A stretch of 64,000 nucleotides of DNA from Undaria pinnatifida (taxonomy: Eukaryota; Sar; Phaeophyceae; Laminariales; Alariaceae): positions 18,301,204 to 18,365,203 of the forward strand of contig JABAKD010000010.1 in the NCBI GenBank assembly GCA_012845835.1, given 5' to 3'. Positions within the stretch are counted from its first letter, which is position 1; each line of letters opens with the position of its first letter. The position numbers were made by a program, and so were the translations under genes. Shown piece after piece: positions 25,401 to 34,400 of this stretch. The notes under the pieces were generated by a model, which was not told the DNA's origin, did no database searches, and saw nothing but the letters and a program-made list of their open reading frames with translations.

Positions 25401-28400
25401 ACTACCCATCTGTGTTGATTTGCCCACAAAACGTAAGATGATATACAACCTATTACGTTAAATATTATTGAAACCGGTGTTTCGTCAAAAACAGCCGCAC
25501 ACTGGGTCATTCAGCGTTCTGTGCTCTTTCACCGGCGCCGCGCTCCCCACTGAAGCCTCCAAATGACACACCACGCCCGCAGAAACCCCACCAAAGTCAT
25601 GACATAGTCTGATCTGTAATTGGTGTGGCCGTGGTCTTGTTAGAAGTGGAGAAATCCGGTGCGCAGCGGCCATGTAGTGTATCGCTTGCGCAGTTGCTAC
25701 GTATGCGCCCAGCAGTCGCGAGGCCAGTTTAAGCACTTTTCACCGTCACTGTCGCTGTGATGGTAAATGTTAATGAAATTGCCTAAGATTCGCCGTGTGC
25801 TCGTGTATACAGGCTGTATACCGGGAGGGAGGGAAGGTATTCCAGGGCGGGGCATTTTATTATTTATGTTACCGACGTCGCAATCGCTGGAGACGTGCGC
25901 CTCAAAAACAACGAAATGTGGAGAAAAAACACTGCGTTGCAGTGTGGTAGCGCTAGATCACAGAAAAAACGTGTACTTCAAAAATTAAACGTACAGGCTG
26001 GGTCAAGTAAAACGCCCGAAGTGTATTCCCCAGCGACTGCCCACGATGCCTCTTCGATTCAGGCCGTAAAATGCTGCACACGTCTTCTATGTGCCGTTGC
26101 GAAGACCCCACCTGCCGGGGGGGGGGGGGTTGCCTAATTTTTCGTCAGCTAAGCTTTTTTGGAAAACGTAGACCACCTTACACCAAACGTTTTCGGAGAA
26201 AAAATAAAAAAAAGGAGGTCAGGCCCTGCGCGAGGCATGTAGAATACGTGTGCAAAATTTCAGGGCCTATCTCTCAAACACGGCGTGGACATTTGGACTT
26301 TAGCGCGTAAAAATGAGTAAGATGCGTCATTTCCTTGAAATGAATTGGTTTTAGTGAATGATCCAGATTTTCGGTAGATTCTGCTTAATGTTGGACGTAG
26401 GCAGGTCAGATCTTCGATTTTTAGCGCGAAAAATTCTACAGACGTGCCTTGGAGTAACTCCAACCGGTTCGTGCAAAATGCGGCGCACTTTGTTTTTTCG
26501 CCTCCGCTTGAAAAAAGCCTGAATATTATTGAAGGCCTGTCATTGGTCGACACGAGTTTCGCTCCTAGAGACAGCCCGAGGCCGTTAAAAAAAAAAATGA
26601 CTTATGTCACCCTCTTCCACTGGTCATGGGGGTAAGTATGGTGCCAAATATTCACCCTTGCGAGCGGCAATCGTGGAGGAGAGAATTTCGGGCTTAAGGG
26701 CCGTTCTTATCGGAGATGTGAATTTCCTAAATTTCCTCTTTTTTTTCCAGGATTTCCATGAAAAAACGGCTGCATTATTATCGAGCGCGGGGTTGTTTGT
26801 CTTTTTTTTCCTGATTTTTGAAAGCCGAGCCATAAAGCAAGACCGCCACCACCCACACCAGCAGTCACGCGCGTCGTCACACAGCAAGCATGAACGACAT
26901 CCCGGAAGACCGCAGAGGAATTGCCCCAGGCCAAGCAGATTCTTGCAATCCGGCGACAGCAGCGACGGAAGGACGACGGGCCCAGTGCGAACGAAGTTGC
27001 CTGGATTTTCAAGGGGAAGCACTTGTGTAGATGTGGCGTCAATCACCGAGGCCACAGACAGCATCAGCCCCACGAACACTTCGATGGGACACCAAACACA
27101 GGGGAAGGAGGCAGCTGCTGAATGCCAGGGTAGGTGTTTGGACGCCGGTGCTGAGAGCGTGGGGCTCCGGGACAGCAGCAGCAGCAGCAACAACAGCTGA
27201 TGGTGATGAAGGTGAGGATCAAGTCCATACAAGTTCGAACATTTTCAAATGTTGCACGTAGCTTGTTCGTCGTACGAGTTCGTACATTTTTTAATTTTGA
27301 ATTTTGTACATACTCTACAGCAGTAGTCTACACGAAATCGTATATTTTTGAATCTTGCACGTACAGCAAGATATATAGAGCTGTGATCTGTGAGTGGGCA
27401 CACAAACTACAGCTGTATTTGCATGGACATCATCGTGAAGTACGCGAGAGCAGGTAAGAAACTCCTATTTGGGCTCAGGCTCGCGGCTTATTGTGATCTC
27501 AACGTTGAGCGTAGGATTTTAAAGGCTACGAGGTATCATATACTAGGTAGTATTTACGGTGGCGTTCCTGCCTGAGCACAAACGCTCAGCCGTAATTTCT
27601 TATTAAACAAAGCTCTTTCTTAAAATATTAACTCCCAAGTTCTTGACGTAAGTCGCGTACAGTATACCAGGTACCAGTATACAGCAGTACTGCTGTATAC
27701 TAGGTATATATGTGTATACGCAGGACTTTAACAGCACATTATACAGTATATACACTGCTATGTGTATAGTCTACTATTATATCATTGGGTACTGCTGTAG
27801 TCATCGGTTAGCGCTCCTTCCGCTTAACATTGTCGTATGGATGCGCAGTATACATTGCCAGGTGGTATTATATTTCTGGTGGTGTGTTGCACTGGTCCAG
27901 TCTGCCAGTACGAGTATACGCTTCCAGTTCTGATGCAACCCAGTATACTGCTTCATAGCGCAGTTTTTTTATCTCTACTGTTTCAGGCTACTCGTTCGAG
28001 TGCGCAGCCCGATTTTACGCCACACGTCCATGAGATTAAAGTTTGTGCCTTTCCCCGGTGCTCGCTACGTTTTGAACACAGGTCAAGTCAAAGCGAGCAC
28101 ACCGGTCCAGTCAGAAACTATCCCAGAGGGGGTCGTTCTTACGCTTTGCGCGGCTATGAAGGGGAAGTCATACTCTGTCGACGAAAACATTACGTTGAGG
28201 TACGGAAGCAATCAGTGCAAGGCGTCTGATGTGCTCGCCGTCATGAGGAAGGAAGATGTCGCGGAGGATGCGTCCTCCATCAACACCCGGAGGTCGAAGC
28301 ACCGTTGTATGCTGGTACTGGAGTCGATTGTTTCCGACAAGCACCGGGGAACCTTTTTTCAATCCCGCCTGTCGTGCTCAACGCGAGAATCATTGCTTGT

Positions 28401-31400
28401 CGGTTCCCCCCCCCCCCCTTCCCCCCTTTTTTTTTCCTCCGAGTCTGGTGGAGCAGTGGAGGGTGAAACTTTGTGGCTTATCGTGAGAGTACCACGGTGC
28501 AGCTGGCACCCGTTTATATTTCATAGGAGTCCAGGGTATTGGTTGTCGATCCCCCCCCCCCCCAACGCCCCGTTTTGTTCCTCCCAGTCTGGTCAAGCAG
28601 TGGAGGGTGTAATTTTGTGGTTTATCGTGAGAGTACTCTTGTGCAGCTGGGCCCCGTTTTGGTTTGCTTAAAAAGGAGTCCAGGGGATTGATTGTCGATT
28701 CCCCCCCCCCGCACCCCGTTTTGTTCCTCCCAGTCTGGCCAAGCAGTGGAGGGTGTATTTTTGCGCTTTATCGTGATAGTACCACGGTGCAGCTGGCGCC
28801 CCGCCCCCCTTTTTTTTAGTAGGAGTCCAGGGTATTAGTTGTCGTCGTCCCCCCCCCCCCCCCCCCCGTTTTTTTTCCGCCCAGTCTGGTCAAGCAGTGG
28901 AGGGTGCAAGTTTGAGATTTGTCTTGAGCATACCACGGTGCAGCTGGCCCCTGTTTTTTTTTGTAGGTGTAAAGATTATTTTGTTGCCGAGCGTCAAAAC
29001 AGAAGCCCATCCCCCCTCGCCCCTGGTTGTTTTCCTCGCAGTCTCCTTGAGCAGTGGCGGGTGTAATTTTGAGTTTCGTTGTGAGAGTACCCCGTTGTAG
29101 CTGGCCCCAGCTCACTACGTGTTTATTTTTTACGTGCAGGTTGATAGAGCATACTGGGTATTCGATATTGGCAAGCGAGAGTACTCCATCTCTTGGTTTG
29201 TTGTCCCATCAAACCACAGTAATATATCGGCTAATAAGCCCCTCAAGTATCATATTTTTTTCCCTCGGGAACGTATGCATTTCAGCTTGGGACACGTGTG
29301 GGTTTCAATCAGAAGATATCGTGGCTGAATCCGATGCAGGAGCCCTCATAATCCTATTGAAGTCGTTGATTGGGTCGTCGTGGCGCGGAAGTATGTTTAT
29401 TACGATCTCCAGTAACTACTATGCGTCGTCGTATCGCAAACACATCCTGTGAAACGCAGATTTTAACAGGTCCAGTGACGCCATCAGTACCCCTCGTATT
29501 CATTTTCACGTGCTTAATATATTTATGCAAGCATCCGACACCATGCTCCCCATCAAAAACCGAGTAGCACAAAACGCGGGTAAAGGGGTACTTACAGGTA
29601 AAAGCTCGGCAACCTACTGCTCTGTTGCAAACGAATAACGGAAAACAAGGACTAGGCGGAAGGTTCTCCGGCGTCCTCTTTCTTACAATAAACGAATATG
29701 TACCCTCGATATATCATAGTATAAAAAAACTGCTGGCGCATCCATATTGGGGGAAAGAGCACTTTCTATTCGTACGCTCGATAATCGCAGGCACTCCTAT
29801 AAAAAATCAAGGAGGCAGCTTTACCGGGGTCCTTCAGCGACAACAGACAACATTACACACTCCATTCGTTTATGAGGCTGGGAGGAAACCGAAAGGGGCA
29901 GGGAGGGGGGGGGGGGCGCGGCGGGGGTTGAAATCGTGCATGGTCGAAGTCTCATGACCATGGACCCGCCGAGGGAAATGGTAGGGGAGGGGGGGCTACG
30001 TTTCTGACGATGGACAAACAAAACCTTGCACTCTTATTGAAAAAAAACCGGGCCAGCTGCACCAGGGTACTCTCACGAAAAAAAAAAACTTACACCCTCC
30101 ACTGCTTCATCTGACTGAAAAGAAAAAAATGGAAGGGGGGGCTTCGTTTCGGACGATCGACAACCAATACCTTGAATTGCTATATATACAAAAAGGGGAA
30201 GGCAGCTGCACCGGCGTACTCTCACGATAAACCACAAAATTACACCCTCCACTGCTTGACCAGACTGGGGGGAAAAATGAGAGGAGGGGGGGGGATCGAC
30301 AACCAATACCCTGGACTCCTCTTAAAAAAAAAGGGGGGGGGCGTCAGCTGCACCGTGGTACTATCACGATAAACCGCAAAAATACACCCTGCACTGCTTG
30401 ACCAGACTGGGAGGAACAAAACGGGGTGGGGGGGGACGGGGATTGACAACCAATACCCTGGACTCCTCTTCAAAAAAAAGGGGGGCGCCAGCTGCACCGT
30501 GCTACTATCCCGATAAAGCACAAAATTACACCCTCTACTGCTTGACCAGACAGGGGGGGAAAAACGAGAGGGGTGGGCTTTGTTTCAGACGATCGACGAC
30601 CAATACCCTGGACTCCTCTTCAAAACAAAAAAAACGGGGGCCAGCTGCACCGTGGTACTCTCACGATAGACCACAAAATTACACCCTCCACCGCTTGACC
30701 GGACTGGGAGGAAAAAAACGGGGGGGGGGGGGGGGGGGGGGGACCAAAACCAATACCCTGGACTCCTATAAAAAAGAAACGGGTGCCAGCTGCACCGTGG
30801 TACTCTCACGATAAGCCACAAAATTACACCCTCCCCTGCTCCACCAGACTGGGAGGGAAAAAACGAGAGCGGGGGATGGGTTCGTTACGGACGATGGACA
30901 AATAACTCCCTGCACCCCTATTCAAACAAAAAAGAAGGGGGCAATCTGCACCGTGGTACTCTCACGACAAACCCCAAACTTAAACCCTCCACTGCTTCGT
31001 CAGGCAGGATTTGAAAAATAGAGAAGGGGGGGGGTTCGTTTCTGATGCTCGACGGCCAACACCCTGCACTCCTATTTAAAAATAATAAAACCGTGGCCGG
31101 CTGCACCGGGGTGCTCTCACGATAAAACACACCATTATTTACACGACAATATACAAACCAAGATAGGGGGGGGGGGGCTTTTGTTTCTGACGCTCGACAA
31201 ACAATAATAACTGGGGGAGGGGGGGGGGGGTATAGGCAGCTGTCTTCGAACTCACCACCTGGAATTAGAAAAACCACGCCGTCAGATGCACGTATCGAAT
31301 CCAACAACCAACCCCCCCCCCCCTCCGCCTCAGTATTAAAAAGGCCATGCCATCAGACGTTCATCACCACGGTTGACACTCGTCCTTTTTCTGGCCCAAT

Positions 31401-34400
31401 GCTCACCCGTTGACGACCATCACGTCCATCTCCAATAGCTTATACTCCGGCCCACCTCCCATCCTCCACACGCCATTCCCATCCTCCTTGTACCGCACAA
31501 TCGCCCCCGCCGTACAACGCTCGGATGCCGACAAACTCTCTACCTACGCATTATACAACGCGTAGTAATCTAGGCGTTCCTGAGAATATTCTCCTTCGGG
31601 CGAAACTGTCTGTTGTAGGCTAAGAGCGAAGTGGTCGCCGCTCGCGTGAGAGTTTCGCCGCTTCGCGTGGGTTTGGCGGCTGGGCCTGCCGGTTGGACCG
31701 CACTCTTGCACGCAGGCGGCAGAACCCCGCCCGTCGCCAGTAGGATTCGCCCCTTTTCTGTCTTGTAGTCTTCTTCCGACGTGACCACTTTGGTTTGCTC
31801 ATGTCGGCAGAAGTTTTACAGGTGGAAGAGGGCGACGATCAGGTCAGTCCGGCCTGCGAACCCTACACTGAGGGGCCTCCACAGAATGCCCCACGTTGAC
31901 ACGAGGATACCGAACGACTGTTCGATCTTCACCCGCAGGTGGCTCAGGTAGAAGTTGAAGGTGTCCTGGTCCTATGGCAAGCTTTTCCCGGGGTACGGCG
32001 TGAGCAACTTGCCGCTGATTGGGTACGAAGCGCACTCGGTGATGTGGTACCCGTCTGGAAGGCGCATAGTTGCCTTTGCCACAGAAGATCGGGTCCACGC
32101 CGACCAATCGTTGGCAGCCCCCGGAGCGATGATCGAGACGCTGCAGAAGCGATAGTTGGCATCGCACGTCGCATGTACGTTAAAGCCGAATCCCGTCTTG
32201 CTGCCTGAGAAGTACGATACGGTGTGGGAGGTGCTCTTTGCAGGTGGCGCTTTCATCTCGATCAACAGATCATCTGTGGCAGACACAACATGATCGAAGA
32301 TTCCGTTGGTGCTCTTGGCCTGACATATGGACGAACAAGAACAGGGCCGGGGAGGCGTACTTCAGAGGGGGTCACATCAGGACGCCAGAACCAAGGTTCC
32401 TCACGAAGAAATAAGCAGGCCTGCCTTCGGAAACCATCTCTATAGAATTCAATATCTTACGTACAGCTTGCATAACCACGCCATAGACTACTGCTGCTGT
32501 GACAGGTTGCTGTTATATCAATAGTACACGTACCCTCACCTCGAATCCCGCGGCAAAAAATCGGCACTTTTCGTCTGTCTGCGGAAAGACAGAACTGGCC
32601 GACTTCACGGGTGTTGTTGATCACGTCGACGACCTTTCCCATGATGGTGAAAACCGTGGACGGTGAAATGCCAAACCTCGGTGCGATATCCAGGTAGGAA
32701 CCCGCCACCAGCATTCGCAGGCCTATCGCCAGCCGGATTTCCACCTAGATAGCTCCATGCTTCGCGCAACGCAGTCCTGGGTAAGAGCAAAAACGATAGA
32801 ATGTTGGTGTCCACCTCGACCGAGCTCCAACCCCATCCGGTACAGCAGCATTGCTCATCCCGTTGCTGTGCCTGCCGCAACGCACTTCTGCTTGCCGCAA
32901 TGCACTACCCTTGCATTGCCTACGCGACTACTGCTGTTGCAGTGCTACCGTATGTACGAACAGCTGCCATAACCCTAACACATAGCTCCCTCCGTAAACC
33001 ACGAAAGATTCACCCACGTACTCATACACCAGGTACCAGGTGCCGGTATCACGTACTCGAAGGTAGCATGTACTCGTAGTCGTTCCATGTGCCAGGATTT
33101 TGTGGAAGATTTATCTCACAGCTGATGTTTTATTGCTTTGCATAGACTCTGTACAGGTGGTTTTTTGTTCATGAGTACACACCGCCTTGCAGCAGCACGA
33201 GTTGCCTTGCAACGTACCGGGCATACAAACTGTCATGTACAGATGGGATGGTAGATGGGAAATGCTCCAAGCGAGAGCTGAGCCTTACAACGCATCTGGG
33301 CTGCAGAGGGTACAGCCTTGGGATGCGAAGACAAACTACGTACTCGTATACCAGGTACCTGGTGCCGGTATCACGTACTCGTAGGTAGCACGTACTCGTA
33401 GTCGTACCATGTGTTCTATGGCCGGGATTTTGTGGAAGATCATCTCACAGCTGATGTTGTGTTACTTGCGTATGTACAGGTGGTTTTTAGATCATGAGTA
33501 CATACCGCCTTGCAGCAGCACGAGTTGCCGTGCAACGTACCGGGCATACAAGCTATCATATACAGAGGGTATGGTAGATGGGAGATGCTCCAAGCGAGTG
33601 CTGAGCCTTACAACGCATCTGGGCTGCAGAGGGTACAGCCTTGGGATGCGAAGACAAACTACGTACTCGTATACCAGATACCAGGGTACATCACATGATA
33701 CTCACTTCCAAAGCGCTCGTTCTTTTGGATAGCTGGACGAAGCTTCACGAAGCTCGCCTCAGACATTCGAACAGTCCTGCGGAAAGCCTTGCGACGACGT
33801 AGATCCTCTCTGAACTCTGGCCATGTCATACCGTGCGGCTCGTAGACAGGCGTCCGTGTCTTGGGAGCATAGAGTGTAGCTCCCGCTGTCAGGAGCATGC
33901 CGAACACGACGAGGACACCAGCGATAGCCTTTGGTTTCTGCGCCTCGTGTCTGGATAATTGGGAAGGCTGAATCGTTGCTTCGTCCGACTCGAGGATGAG
34001 TCCTCCGGAGGCCCAGGCCGCTTCCTTCCATCGGCCATAATGTTGGACAACCCTGGTCAACGTTTGAGGCTACCCGATGGTCCCAGCGTTGGGCCACGGC
34101 GCTTGTGGGAGCACTGCCTTCGAAATTAGGAAATCGACGACAGGATTTCCTAATTTGTGATTGTTAACTTTTCCATATTTTTTGGGCCTGAAGAATTTCC
34201 TAAATTATGACATAACGCCTCCGTATTTTAAGACAAAATATGGAAAATTAGGAAAATTAGGAAAATTAGGAAAATTAGGAAAATTAGGAAAATTAGGACA
34301 AAAAAAGCTCTCCGATAAGAACGGCCCTAACTAGCTTGTGCATACGTACTGGCACTGGTCATCGCTGGAGCAGTAAAAAATACGGAGTAACTTTTTTATG

